From the NCBI GenBank assembly GCA_903910385.1, contig CAIVZM010000067.1, positions 1-64,000 on the forward strand: 64,000 nucleotides of DNA, written 5' to 3'. The notes under the pieces were generated by a model. The model was not told the DNA's origin, ran no database searches, and worked only from the letters and a program-made list of their open reading frames with translations. The DNA is from an uncultured Armatimonadota bacterium. Its GTDB lineage: Bacteria > Armatimonadota > Armatimonadia > Armatimonadales > Armatimonadaceae. Positions 8,260-16,456 of this stretch are shown piece by piece (positions within the stretch are counted from its first letter, which is position 1; the number at the start of each line of letters is the position of its first letter). The position numbers were made by a program, and so were the translations under genes.

Positions 8260-9162
8260 CTATTCGGATGCCGCGGTCCAGTACTTCATGGACGTCTGCT
8301 TGAAGTACTTCACATGACCATCGGCGAAGAGGTAGTCCGCGCCGTTGTTGTGCATGCGGTAGACACGGTCGTGGCAGTAGCCGCTGATACCATTACAGTT
8401 CGATCCATCTTCGGTCTTGATATCGAAGACAATCGAGCTGATCGGGGATTGTTTTGCCTGCTTGATGTTCTTACGAGCATCGTAACCGGCGGGCAGGCTA
8501 CCTTCAGCCGGATAAGCCGTGGCTTCCTGTACCAACGGAGAGGTAGAAGATGCATATCCTGCATTGTAGTAGGGACCAAGTCCGATGTTGCCTTCGCCCA
8601 TGATAATGGTTTCAGACGGATGGGACAGTTTCGCCAGCGGAGAGCCATGCGAACCCTGCTCATCTTCCGGGAAGACCGGGTCGTTGTGCATATAGCCCTG
8701 GTTGATGCCATATCCAGTGGTTCCCCAACCGCTCGACCAACCAACACTGATGTCTACCAGAACCGCTTCAACAGACGGGCAGGTAAATACGGCATGGTTA
8801 CCCTTGCTCTTGTCCAGGTTGCGTCCGCCACCGGTCTTAACATACGGGTAGATGAAGTCAGGCCAGTAGCCACCCCAGGGAGTTCCGGTGTAGATACCGG
8901 GAGCGCAACCGGGGACGCTGACATCGCCGACCGTACCCGTTTTGGAGCAGTTCGCCTGGTACATGGGAGGCATGGTCTCGTCATAGTCCTGCGCATACAT
9001 CATGAAAGCGATACCCAGTTGCTTCATGTTGGACTGGCACATGGCCTGACGAGCCTTTTCACGCGCTTGCGCAAATACCGGGAAAAGAATAGCGGCAAGA
9101 ATTGCAATGATAGCGATAACGACGAGCAGCTCAATGAGCGTAAACCCACGAAGACGTTTCAT
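8260..9162 (-). CDS. DUF1559-type pseudopilin (type II secretion-like, prepilin N-terminus)
   Basis: This 300-residue protein starts [15 protein letters not shown], a type IV prepilin peptidase site with Phe at +1 and Glu at +5, followed by the long helix ending in [13 protein letters not shown]. This continuation is a hallmark of large pseudopilin-like families in Armatimonadota and Planctomycetes. The body has the SNMKQLG and YAQDYDE elements and the C-terminal FADGHVKYF motif of the H-X9-DG type. It is predicted to be processed by prepilin peptidase and displayed or assembled in the envelope; its exact role is unknown. GGAAGG lies 6 bases before the ATG, and a near-consensus sigma-70 promoter lies at 9326-9354. 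A paralogue is at 54679-55503. Confidence 0.92.
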   Translation of the reverse strand: MKRLRGFTLIELLVVIAIIAILAAILFPVFAQAREKARQAMCQSNMKQLGIAFMMYAQDYDETMPPMYQANCSKTGTVGDVSVPGCAPGIYTGTPWGGYWPDFIYPYVKTGGGRNLDKSKGNHAVFTCPSVEAVLVDISVGWSSGWGTTGYGINQGYMHNDPVFPEDEQGSHGSPLAKLSHPSETIIMGEGNIGLGPYYNAGYASSTSPLVQEATAYPAEGSLPAGYDARKNIKQAKQSPISSIVFDIKTEDGSNCNGISGYCHDRVYRMHNNGADYLFADGHVKYFKQTSMKYWTAASE

Positions 9163-9325
9163 AACACCTTCCTTCTCCGACGTTCAGATTGTCGGATTGA
9201 CACAGGAATGACGACAGGGACGATACCCTCATCGGCATCAACCATAATTAAACATGCGCTCGAGATCAGGGGGAATTTCAGGAAAGTAACCATCAGTCCG
9301 GAAGCATTCTCGCGCGGTTAAGAAA

Positions 9326-9354
9326 ACTATACCAGAGTAGACCATGATTGTCAA
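9326..9354 (-). promoter_or_regulatory. Near-consensus sigma-70 promoter for the pseudopilin gene
   Basis: On the minus strand TTGACA (complement of 9349-9354) is followed by exactly 17 bases and TATAGT (complement of 9326-9331). Transcription would start near 9319, giving a leader of about 155 bases before the ATG at 9162. It is the best promoter match I found in the window. The rest of the gap 9163-9453 shows no gene. Confidence 0.75.
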
Positions 9355-9453
9355 TAGCGTGATTTGGTAAATGGAATAGGGTCGGATGGTATACGTTTGT
9401 TATATGAACAGGATTTGTCCATCAAACATAAATAGGGTCAATTCGAAATTTTT

Positions 9454-10326
9454 TTAGGCGCGAGGGTGGGCAGCGCGATAGACCTCTCGCAAACGATCAT
9501 CCGCCACATGGGCGTAGATTTGCGTTGTTGTAATCCGAACGTGACCAAGCATCTCCTGAATCGCCCGGATATCGGCGCCGCCGGACAGCAAGTGGGTAGC
9601 GAACGAATGACGCAACCAATGCGGTGAAGGAGATTCGGTCAGACCTGCGCTTCGTGCATATTCCTTTACGGAACGCCATACCTCCGCCCGGTGAACGTGC
9701 GCTCCTCCAGCGCGGCAGGGGAACAGCAGAGCGCGAGCGGATTGGGGTATTCGCACCCGTACCCGGTACGCAGCGACAATCTCCAGCGCCCGTTTCGCTA
9801 CCGGGATGACACGTTCTCTGCCACCTTTGCCCCGAATTTTGAGGACGCCCTCCTTCACCAGAACATCGCCGACTCTCAGAGCGATGACTTCGGAAACACG
9901 TAGCCCGGAAGCATACATCAATTCCAATAAAGCGGCATCGCGGAGTCCCTTCAGGCTTTTCCGGTCAGGCGCAGCCAGCAGACGTTCCATATCTTCGACG
10001 CTCAGTATTCGGGGAAGCTTCTCTGCGCGACGCGCCATCGTCTCTATCCGCGCAACCGGATTTTCCCGTAATATCCCTTCTCCCGCCAGAAATCGGCAGT
10101 AAGAAGAGAGCGCCGCCCGCTTTCGCGCAATTGAGGCGGATGCCAGACCTTCCCGACGCAGGGATATCAGGTATCCTTCGATCCCGTCGGGCGTCAGTCC
10201 CCTGCCAATCTCAGACCACTGACGCAAATCTCGTGCATAGGCGGACAGGGTATGAGCGCTGGCTCCCCGCTCACCGCGAAGATAATCCAGAAACAGGGTG
10301 ATGAGGTCATTATCCGATACAGCCAT
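9454..10326 (-). CDS. xerD: XerC/XerD-type tyrosine recombinase
   Basis: This 290-residue site-specific recombinase has an N-terminal SAM-like core-binding domain (residues about 5-90) and a catalytic domain. The full catalytic set is visible: R143 (SGLRVSE), K167 (RGKGGRER), H236 and R239 (HWLRHSFATH), H262 (LGHVRITTT) and nucleophile Y271. The size and single-copy housekeeping context fit chromosome dimer resolution at dif rather than a phage integrase; no att site or phage gene is nearby. It is the last gene of a minus-strand run with the SGNH hydrolase and mqnA. XerC versus XerD cannot be settled by eye. Confidence 0.9.
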   Translation of the reverse strand: MAVSDNDLITLFLDYLRGERGASAHTLSAYARDLRQWSEIGRGLTPDGIEGYLISLRREGLASASIARKRAALSSYCRFLAGEGILRENPVARIETMARRAEKLPRILSVEDMERLLAAPDRKSLKGLRDAALLELMYASGLRVSEVIALRVGDVLVKEGVLKIRGKGGRERVIPVAKRALEIVAAYRVRVRIPQSARALLFPCRAGGAHVHRAEVWRSVKEYARSAGLTESPSPHWLRHSFATHLLSGGADIRAIQEMLGHVRITTTQIYAHVADDRLREVYRAAHPRA

Positions 10327-10384
10327 GATATCTGACGACGAACGGCAGGTTATATTTCCCTACCAAATTTCAGGTGAATCAACC

Positions 10385-11050
10385 TCAGGGTTGAAAAAAT
10401 CCGATCAAAGCGTTCGCGAAAATCTGATGACCTTCACGGGTCGGATGAGACACACGATTGGAAAGCAGGTCTGCGGGTGATGCGCCCATACGAATCGCTC
10501 CCTGATACACCGCATGCACATCCGCAAGCGCAACATTCGTGGTTCTGGCGACCGCACGTATCGCCCGGATGTATTCCGTCAACGTGCCATCATCTTGTAG
10601 GGCATCGCCCCGTGTGTTCGGCGTAATCAGGATGATATCTGCATCACTCTCCGCCTGTGTGCGTCGGATAATCTCGGTCAGTCGCTCGGAAAAGCCGGGA
10701 ATCCCTTCTTTGCCCTTCCGGGCGTCATTGAGTCCGGCGCATATCGTGACCAATTGCGGTCGGTATTGAAGACAATCACTTTCCAACCGCGATAAAATGC
10801 CCTCCGTACCATCCCCGCCCAGACCGGAATTGATGACGGAAATCATCGCATGCGGGTATAGGGACGCCAGTCGCTGGCGAAAAAGCGACGGATAAGCGGC
10901 ATCCGAATCCAGAACGCCATGTTCCAGCCAGCCCGCCGTCACCGAGTCACCCAGAGCGACATATATCACGCTTCTGGAACCTGCCATTCCCGTCGACTTC
11001 CGGAGAGCGTCCACGGTTCGGGCGACATTGCCGCTTTTAACCTCGTTCAT
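10385..11050 (-). CDS. SGNH/GDSL-family hydrolase
   Basis: The 221-residue protein carries the family blocks in order: GDSVTAGW (block I Ser), NSGLGGDGT (block II Gly), CAGLNDAR (block III Asn) and SHPTREGHQ (block V His). The acidic residue usually three or four positions before the block V His is replaced: the local sequence is NRVSHP, so Asn stands where Asp is often found. A short Ser/Lys-rich stretch precedes the domain and no signal peptide is seen, so it is likely cytoplasmic. It lies between mqnA and xerD on the same strand. The substrate is unknown; esterase or lipase activity is the family norm. Confidence 0.8.
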   Translation of the reverse strand: MNEVKSGNVARTVDALRKSTGMAGSRSVIYVALGDSVTAGWLEHGVLDSDAAYPSLFRQRLASLYPHAMISVINSGLGGDGTEGILSRLESDCLQYRPQLVTICAGLNDARKGKEGIPGFSERLTEIIRRTQAESDADIILITPNTRGDALQDDGTLTEYIRAIRAVARTTNVALADVHAVYQGAIRMGASPADLLSNRVSHPTREGHQIFANALIGFFQP

Positions 11051-11143
11051 TGTTGATTCTTCCTGGAGCGCACTGACCCACCAATTCTGGTAGATTGCGT
11101 TACCAGACGTCCGCTGATCCCAGCGACTGTAAACGCATCATTC

Positions 11144-11177
11144 ATGAGGTTGATACTTTCATGAGGTTGATACTTTC
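11144..11177. repeat. Exact 17-bp tandem duplication across the mqnA stop codon
   Basis: ATGAGGTTGATACTTTC occurs at 11144-11160 and again at 11161-11177 with no gap. The second copy encodes the last residues of MqnA (KVSTS and the stop); the first copy lies just after the stop. The duplication does not change the protein. It parallels the 35-bp duplication at the 3' end of pnuC. Confidence 0.9.
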
Positions 11178-11938
11178 GCGGGCAAATTTGCCTTTTCAGC
11201 GACCTTGTCACCAAAGAGATGCAGAGCAGTCTCCTCACGTTCGCCCATATCATAACGCATGATTTCGGTGAGGTAGTGGCGGGCGCGTTCATAACTTTCG
11301 TCGAGGCGTTCATGCTCGGTTCGGGCAATCAACTCCAGATTCGCCTTTCCCCAATTGCGTGCGATCAGCAGGGATTCCCGAAGAGCCGGCGTCAATGATT
11401 CTGGGCGACCAATCCAGCAGGCATACACAAAGGGCAGACCGGTGAGGCGTTTCCACCCTTCGCCCAGATCCAGAATATGCAGGGACGAGTCATACTCGCG
11501 ATAGCCGTTGTCCCCAATGAGCAGGGCGGCATCTGAATCAGCAAGCATGGAATCCAGATCAGGCATAGCTGAAATATAATTCGGCGTTAGATCATATAGT
11601 TCACGAAGTAGGATTTTCAGCAATGCCACCGAGGTCAGGGAGGAAGCGTCCAGCGAAACCCGACGGATTTCCGTCAGGGGAACACGAGAGAATAGACGTA
11701 CGGACTCTACCGGCCCTTCCGCCACAACCGCAATTCCCGGAACATAAGTCAGACCAGGAGCCCGAAACAGTTCCACCGAGGACACTAATGCGGCAGCGAT
11801 TTCTCCGCTCTCCAGCATACCTGCCAGTTGTGAAGGAACAGCCTCAATAACCGTTACGCCGGAGGCAAGACCGTCAGCCGTATCGGTAAACCACCGCATC
11901 AAAGGTTTTCCATTCAGGTAAGGAACGGAACCGATCAT
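11159..11938 (-). CDS. mqnA: Chorismate dehydratase MqnA (futalosine menaquinone pathway)
   Basis: MqnA dehydrates chorismate to 3-enolpyruvylbenzoate, the first committed step of the futalosine route to menaquinone. The protein has a periplasmic-binding-protein-like fold. It starts MIGSVPYLNGKPL, the typical N-terminus with the conserved YLN, and has SSVELFR, GPVESVRLFS and the GDNGYREY segment. I chose the ATG at 11938 because family members begin there. GTG at 11950 and ATG at 12001 are in frame, but the latter leaves two bases to the divergent pnuC start. Other mqn genes (mqnB-E) are not in the window, but ubiA, ubiX and ubiD homologues lie close by. MqnD shares the fold, but the N-terminal motif fits MqnA. 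Confidence 0.85.
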   Translation of the reverse strand: MIGSVPYLNGKPLMRWFTDTADGLASGVTVIEAVPSQLAGMLESGEIAAALVSSVELFRAPGLTYVPGIAVVAEGPVESVRLFSRVPLTEIRRVSLDASSLTSVALLKILLRELYDLTPNYISAMPDLDSMLADSDAALLIGDNGYREYDSSLHILDLGEGWKRLTGLPFVYACWIGRPESLTPALRESLLIARNWGKANLELIARTEHERLDESYERARHYLTEIMRYDMGEREETALHLFGDKVAEKANLPAKVSTS

Positions 11939-12003
11939 TATTTCTTTCACGCTATTTTCAACCACGCAATAAAGCGATAGTTCCGTAAGGGTAAGATACA
12001 TAT

Positions 12004-12639
12004 ATGCAGACGATTGTTGATTTCGTGAGCGCCATTGTGAAAAGCATGTCGCCTCTGGAGATGTTCGGAGCCGTGACCGGGCTACTGGCGGTGTATCTTA
12101 CTGTCCGAAACAACATCTGGAACTGGTTCTGGGGAACCCTGTCCGTCATCGCGTATGGCTGGATCTTCTGGGAAGCGAAATTATATTCGAATATGGGTCT
12201 CCAGTTACTTTACTTCCTGCCGATGCAGGCGTATGGCTGGTGGTCCTGGAAATATGGCGGCAACGCCGCACAGGAAGAGCTTACCATTTCGCGCCTTCCG
12301 GTGTCCGGTTGGATAATCGGCCTTGCTTTCTCCGCCGCCTTCGCTCTCGGATGGGGACGCGCCATGGCGGGAATCGGCGCTTCCCTGCCCTATGCGGACG
12401 CTCTTGTCACCGGCCTCTCGCTGGTCGGGCAGTATCTCCAGGCGCGTCGTATGGTAGAAAACTGGCATTTCTGGGTGATGGTCAATATCGTATCGACGTT
12501 TTACCTTTTCCCCATGCAGAAACTCTATGTCACTACCGGACTGTATGGAATTTTCCTGATTCTTGCCGTCATGGGCCTGGTGGAATGGCGCAAAATCTGG
12601 CTAAATCAGCAAGCGGCGCTCACGGATTCATCTGGCTAA
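12004..12639 (+). CDS. pnuC: PnuC-family vitamin/nucleoside transporter with a shortened C-terminus
   Basis: This 211-residue membrane protein has about six to seven hydrophobic helices and PnuC landmarks: NNIWNWFWG, the QAYGWWSWKYG helix and ENWHFWVMVNIVS. Members facilitate uptake of nicotinamide riboside or, in subfamilies, thiamine or riboflavin; the substrate is not decided by sequence or neighbours. The end is abnormal. A 35-bp exact tandem duplication (12595-12664) shifts the frame, giving stop TAA at 12637-12639 inside the second copy. Without it, the frame would run 12 residues past ALTDS to a stop at 12704, overlapping ubiA. The membrane part is intact, so the protein is probably functional. 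It is divergent from mqnA. Confidence 0.82.
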   Translation: MQTIVDFVSAIVKSMSPLEMFGAVTGLLAVYLTVRNNIWNWFWGTLSVIAYGWIFWEAKLYSNMGLQLLYFLPMQAYGWWSWKYGGNAAQEELTISRLPVSGWIIGLAFSAAFALGWGRAMAGIGASLPYADALVTGLSLVGQYLQARRMVENWHFWVMVNIVSTFYLFPMQKLYVTTGLYGIFLILAVMGLVEWRKIWLNQQAALTDSSG

Positions 12640-12664
12640 ATCAGCAAGCGGCGCTCACGGATTC
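12595..12664. repeat. Exact 35-bp tandem duplication at the pnuC 3' end
   Basis: The 35 bases 12595-12629 are repeated exactly at 12630-12664, beginning ATCTGGCTAAATCAGC. Because 35 is not a multiple of three, the second copy is read in another frame and supplies a premature stop. The original frame resumes in the second copy and continues to 12704. Confidence 0.95.
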
Positions 12665-12674
12665 AGCGGAAGCC

Positions 12675-13559
12675 TCAACGAAACCAGATACCAAGAGCCG
12701 TTGAAGCCAGAATCACCAGAGATACCGCGATATTCAGGTTGAAAAATGCCACGTTCAAACGGCGTAAATCGTCGGGGCGAATGAGAATATGCTCCGCCAG
12801 AATCAGAACCGCCGCCACAGCGACGCCAACATAATAGCAAACTCCCAATCCTTCGATCATTCCTAACGCGATGAGGCAGAGAATCATCAACGCATGAAAG
12901 GCGCGGGCAATCCATAGGGCATTCGTCGCCCCATAGCGGGTGGGTAGTGAATACAGACCTGCCTGACGGTCAAAATCGACATCCTGCAATGCGTAAATCG
13001 TATCGAAGCCGATTAGCCAGCAGACGACCGCAGCGCCCAGCGCCAGAGGAGCCAATTCCAGATCGCCGCGCACAGCGATCCAGGCTCCTACCGGAGCGAC
13101 TGCCAGCGCCAGTCCCAGAAACGCATGCGACCATGCCGTAAACCGCTTGGTGTACGAATAAAAAAAGACAATCGCCAGCGCCAGCGGCGAAAGAATGAGT
13201 GTCAGTTGATTCAGTTCAAAGGCGGCAAGTAGAAAAATGCCGGTGGCGGCAATGGTAAAGCCCAGAACGAACGGAACCGATACCAGACCGGCAGGAATCG
13301 CCCGTTGCGCGGTACGCGGGTTCTTTGCATCGAAATTACGGTCGATCAGGCGATTGAACGCCATCGCCGCCGAGCGGGCGCCGACCATGGCTACCAGAAT
13401 CCAGAAGCATTGCCATAGCGTCGGTAAGCCATTCGCCGCCAGAATCGCGCCGGTAAAGGCGAAGGGCAGGGCGAAAAGCGTATGTTCGATTTTGATCATT
13501 TCCAGCACGACACGCAATTTTTGTAACGGCGTCTGTGCGGAAGCGGATGGAGAATTCAT
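12675..13559 (-). CDS. UbiA-family prenyltransferase, probable menaquinone branch
   Basis: A 294-residue membrane prenyltransferase with about eight to nine hydrophobic helices. The two Asp-rich motifs that bind the prenyl diphosphate Mg ions are present: NRLIDRNFD and, later, ALQDVDFDRQ followed by GLYSLP. The start is set at ATG 13559, which overlaps the ubiX stop as ATGA; the ATG at 13574 lies further inside ubiX. With UbiX and UbiD neighbours and mqnA nearby, it is likely the MqnP-type enzyme that prenylates a 1,4-dihydroxy-6-naphthoate-derived ring. A 4-hydroxybenzoate octaprenyltransferase role is the alternative. Its 3' end overlaps the ancestral tail of pnuC. Confidence 0.88.
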   Translation of the reverse strand: MNSPSASAQTPLQKLRVVLEMIKIEHTLFALPFAFTGAILAANGLPTLWQCFWILVAMVGARSAAMAFNRLIDRNFDAKNPRTAQRAIPAGLVSVPFVLGFTIAATGIFLLAAFELNQLTLILSPLALAIVFFYSYTKRFTAWSHAFLGLALAVAPVGAWIAVRGDLELAPLALGAAVVCWLIGFDTIYALQDVDFDRQAGLYSLPTRYGATNALWIARAFHALMILCLIALGMIEGLGVCYYVGVAVAAVLILAEHILIRPDDLRRLNVAFFNLNIAVSLVILASTALGIWFR

Positions 13560-14206
13560 GGTTCGTGTCGCCATTCCCCTGCCAAATCCTGTTCTACGCC
13601 CAGCGTCTGTAGCGTCCGGGCGACAATAAAATCTACCACTTGCTCTACCGTCTGAGGGCGGTCATAAAATCCCGGCGAAGCGGGAAGGATGGTCGCGCCC
13701 GCTTCGGTCAGGGCGGTCAAATTTCGTAAATGTATCAAATTCAGCGGCGTTTCTCGCACGACCAGAACCAGTTTGCGCCGCTCTTTGAGGCAAACATCAG
13801 CGGCGCGGGTTGTCAAATCGTTCGAGATACCCGATGCAATTCTCCCGACCGTTCCCATAGAGCAGGGAATGATGACCATTCCGGCATGCCGAAAGGAACC
13901 GGACGCAGGCGGCGTAAAGTAGTCGGTTGCCTGACAGAAACGAATCTGCGGGGCGTCGAATCCCAGCAGTTCCTTTGCCGTTGGCGTCTCTGACAGATCG
14001 ATATCCATTTCCTGCCGGAGCACATCCGGGGCGTTCCCCGACAGAATCAGGTAAATCTCATCGAAGTAACGCACGGCGGCGCGCAGGAAACGGACTCCGT
14101 AAATCGCGCCGCTTGCGCCGCCAATTCCCACTACCAGCCGCCGATTCGGGTCTGTCTTTACTATTTTTTCTTTCGCGCCCACCGTCGCCGGGTCAACCAC
14201 AGTCAA
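13556..14206 (-). CDS. ubiX: UbiX-family flavin prenyltransferase
   Basis: UbiX prenylates reduced FMN to prenyl-FMN, the cofactor of UbiD decarboxylases; the partner ubiD is encoded 0.7 kb upstream in the same run. The 216-residue flavoprotein shows GIGGASGAIYG, IPCSMGTVGRIASGISNDL (the SMGT phosphate-binding loop) and VVRETPLN. It has an N-terminal extension of about 20 residues before the Rossmann-like start. The gene overlaps the nudix gene by 14 bases at its 5' end and the ubiA start by 4 bases, so translation is probably coupled. Confidence 0.93.
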   Translation of the reverse strand: MTVVDPATVGAKEKIVKTDPNRRLVVGIGGASGAIYGVRFLRAAVRYFDEIYLILSGNAPDVLRQEMDIDLSETPTAKELLGFDAPQIRFCQATDYFTPPASGSFRHAGMVIIPCSMGTVGRIASGISNDLTTRAADVCLKERRKLVLVVRETPLNLIHLRNLTALTEAGATILPASPGFYDRPQTVEQVVDFIVARTLQTLGVEQDLAGEWRHEP

Positions 14207-14828
14207 CCTCCCGCCGACAGGCGATAGCGACTTCCAGCACCCGGCATTCCAGCGGTCCCAGTAATCCTTGCGCTTCGCTGAGGGTGACGATACGACGACC
14301 GATTACCCCATCGGCGGGATCATTATGGGGTTCGTCGGAGAGTTCCGACACCTGTGCGGCGACCCATGCGATGTAGGAAGGATGCACCCGGTAAACACGA
14401 CCGGGAACCCTGTTGAGAAATTCGATCCGTGTGACAGCGACCATCTGATGCACCGGAGCCAGCACGGCGCGGGCTTCTTCCCATACTTCGCGCCGCAACG
14501 CCTCATCCAGCGTTTCTCCGCCTTCCAGACGCCCGCCGGGGAAAGTCCAGGTGCGATCCTTGTTCTCTACCAGCAGGACACGCTCCGGATCGGTGAAACC
14601 AACGGCGTGGATAGAACGAATATGCTCCTCGGACTCCGCCAGAGACGGCGAACCAGTAATCAGGCGGACGCGTTGCTTCTCGCCCCAGGTTGCATCGGTG
14701 GAGCTCCAGGCTCCATGAGGCAATCCGTTGCGTCTCGCTCTGATTTTTCGCGTCGTTCCGGTCGCCATATCCTTTTGATTATAGCCGACAATCACCGGAA
14801 TCGTTTCCCCGTCTTTCTCGCCGGGCAA
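14193..14828 (-). CDS. Nudix hydrolase
   Basis: The 211-residue protein contains a nearly canonical nudix box, GGRLEGGETLDEALRREVWEE followed by ARAVL, in which the final conserved Gly is Ala. The catalytic REVWEE core is intact, so Mg-dependent hydrolysis of a nucleoside-diphosphate-linked substrate is expected. Residues about 1-60 are a basic extension without recognisable motif. The gene lies between ubiD and ubiX in a tightly packed run and overlaps ubiX by 14 bases. The substrate is unknown; a link to prenyl-diphosphate or flavin metabolism is only suggested by position. Confidence 0.85.
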   Translation of the reverse strand: MPGEKDGETIPVIVGYNQKDMATGTTRKIRARRNGLPHGAWSSTDATWGEKQRVRLITGSPSLAESEEHIRSIHAVGFTDPERVLLVENKDRTWTFPGGRLEGGETLDEALRREVWEEARAVLAPVHQMVAVTRIEFLNRVPGRVYRVHPSYIAWVAAQVSELSDEPHNDPADGVIGRRIVTLSEAQGLLGPLECRVLEVAIACRREVDCG

Positions 14829-14907
14829 GATTTACCTGCCCCTTGTCCTATGCCTGCACTATACCGGCCTCCTGGCAAAAGCGTCCTGTCGCGTTTCACC
14901 TTTTCGG

Positions 14908-16359
14908 TCAAAGCCCCAATTTTGGCCATAATTCGTCCACTCGCTTTTTGATATCCGCGTCCATCGTAATGACGGGCGGCCAGGGACGGGTGAAGCCTTC
15001 TTCCGGCATTTTCCGGGTGGCGTCGATTCCCATCTTGGAGCCGAACCCCATGGCGCGGGATGCATGATCCAGAACATCCATCGGCCCCTTGATAAAGGTG
15101 GTATCTCGTTCCGGGTCGATATTGTTGGCGGTTACCCACAGTACCTCGCTCAGATCATGGATATTCACCCAATCATCGACCACGATAATGATCTTGGTAA
15201 ACATCAACTGACCGAGCCCCCAGATGGCGCTCATCACTTTCTGGGCGTGTCCCGGGTAGCGTTTTTTGATCTTTACAATCGCCATGTTATGAAAGACGCC
15301 TTCCACCGGCAGGTTGTAATCTAAAATCTCCGGAACGAACAGCCGCACCAGTGGCAGGAACAATCGCTCGGTCGCTTTGCCCAGCCACCCATCTTCCATC
15401 GGGGGACGACCAACAATCGTCGCCGGATAAATGGGGTTTTTGCGGTGCGTTATCGCGGTCACGCGGAAGACAGGATACTCATCCTCCAGCGTATAAAATC
15501 CGGTATGGTCGCCAAATGGCCCTTCCGTTCGCCTTTCGCCCGCCGGTACAACACCTTCAATCACAATATCCGCATCCGCCGGGACTTCGACATCCACGGT
15601 CTTGCACCGGATAAGTTCGACCGGCTTCTTGCGTAAAAATCCCGCGAACGCCATTTCATCGAGGAAATCTGGCAGGGGCGCGGTCGCGGAGTAGGTATAG
15701 GCGGGATCACCTCCCAGCACAATAGCGACCGGGATATCCCTACCCTGCCGTTCATATTCGGCATAATGACGCGACCCTACCTTATGGCGTTGCCAGTGCA
15801 TCCCTGCCGTATAGTCATCATAAATCTGGACACGGTACATTCCCACATTACGCTTACCGTGGACATCTTTGGTAAAGACCAGCGGAAGAGTAATAAAGCG
15901 CCCGCCGTCTTCCGGCCAGCAATGGAGAACGGGAAGTTCCGAAAGTCGTGCATCCTTCCCCGTCTTTACCACATCCTGACAGGGAGCGGAGCCGGAGATG
16001 ATCTTCGGCGCCGTATTGCGCCCGATAACGGCAAGTCCGGGCAAGAGGGTCGCTTTTCCCAGCAGTCCGGGAGGCATATTCGCCGGCAGAGACACCAGCT
16101 TTTCGATTTCGCAGGCGATCTCTTCGTAATCCTCTACTCCGAGCGCCAGGCTCATCCGCTTCTTCGTGGCAAACAGACCGATAGCAAGCGGAATCGCGCT
16201 TCCTTTAGGATTTTCAAAAAGCAAGGCGGGGCCGCCCGCCTTTACCACCCTATCGGCAATTTCGGTAATTTCGAGTACCGGGTCGACAGGTTCCCGAATG
16301 CGGCGCAGTTCGCCCATCCGTTCCAACCGTTCGATAAATTGCCCCATTCCGTTGTACGC
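14908..16359 (-). CDS. UbiD-family prenyl-FMN decarboxylase, probable menaquinone branch
   Basis: A 483-residue UbiD-type decarboxylase needing prenyl-FMN from UbiX. The family core is present: VIEGVVPAGERRTEGPFGDHTG contains the Glu-Arg-Glu catalytic network, and NPIYPATIVGRPPMED is highly conserved. ATG 16359 (MAYNGMGQFIERLERMGEL) is preferred to ATG 16374, because family members begin with this DF-x-LE-type helix. In the futalosine pathway a UbiD homologue (MqnL) removes the carboxylate of the prenylated naphthoate, and the mqnA/ubiA/ubiX context favours that role over ubiquinone synthesis or aromatic acid catabolism. Confidence 0.9.
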   Translation of the reverse strand, partial: AYNGMGQFIERLERMGELRRIREPVDPVLEITEIADRVVKAGGPALLFENPKGSAIPLAIGLFATKKRMSLALGVEDYEEIACEIEKLVSLPANMPPGLLGKATLLPGLAVIGRNTAPKIISGSAPCQDVVKTGKDARLSELPVLHCWPEDGGRFITLPLVFTKDVHGKRNVGMYRVQIYDDYTAGMHWQRHKVGSRHYAEYERQGRDIPVAIVLGGDPAYTYSATAPLPDFLDEMAFAGFLRKKPVELIRCKTVDVEVPADADIVIEGVVPAGERRTEGPFGDHTGFYTLEDEYPVFRVTAITHRKNPIYPATIVGRPPMEDGWLGKATERLFLPLVRLFVPEILDYNLPVEGVFHNMAIVKIKKRYPGHAQKVMSAIWGLGQLMFTKIIIVVDDWVNIHDLSEVLWVTANNIDPERDTTFIKGPMDVLDHASRAMGFGSKMGIDATRKMPEEGFTRPWPPVITMDADIKKRVDELWPKLGL

Positions 16360-16456
16360 CATCAGAAAATCCATCCGGTGTTGACTCCGTGCATAATTTC
16401 ACAAAGTCAGACTCACTCTATTTCTACAAACAATCGCCTGCCAATCCGGTTCCGTC

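Noticed and set aside
8209-9321. 370-codon plus-strand frame opposite the first pseudopilin gene
   Set aside because: No domain or signal; the minus strand encodes a clear pseudopilin with ribosome binding site and promoter.
9454-10326. Tyrosine recombinase as part of a phage or integrative element
   Set aside because: No att repeat, tRNA or phage gene adjoins it, and its size and motifs fit the housekeeping XerC/XerD type.
12240-12704. Plus-strand frame inside pnuC ending at 12704
   Set aside because: Not a separate gene: its last part is the original PnuC tail, displaced by the 35-bp duplication; its first part is a shadow.
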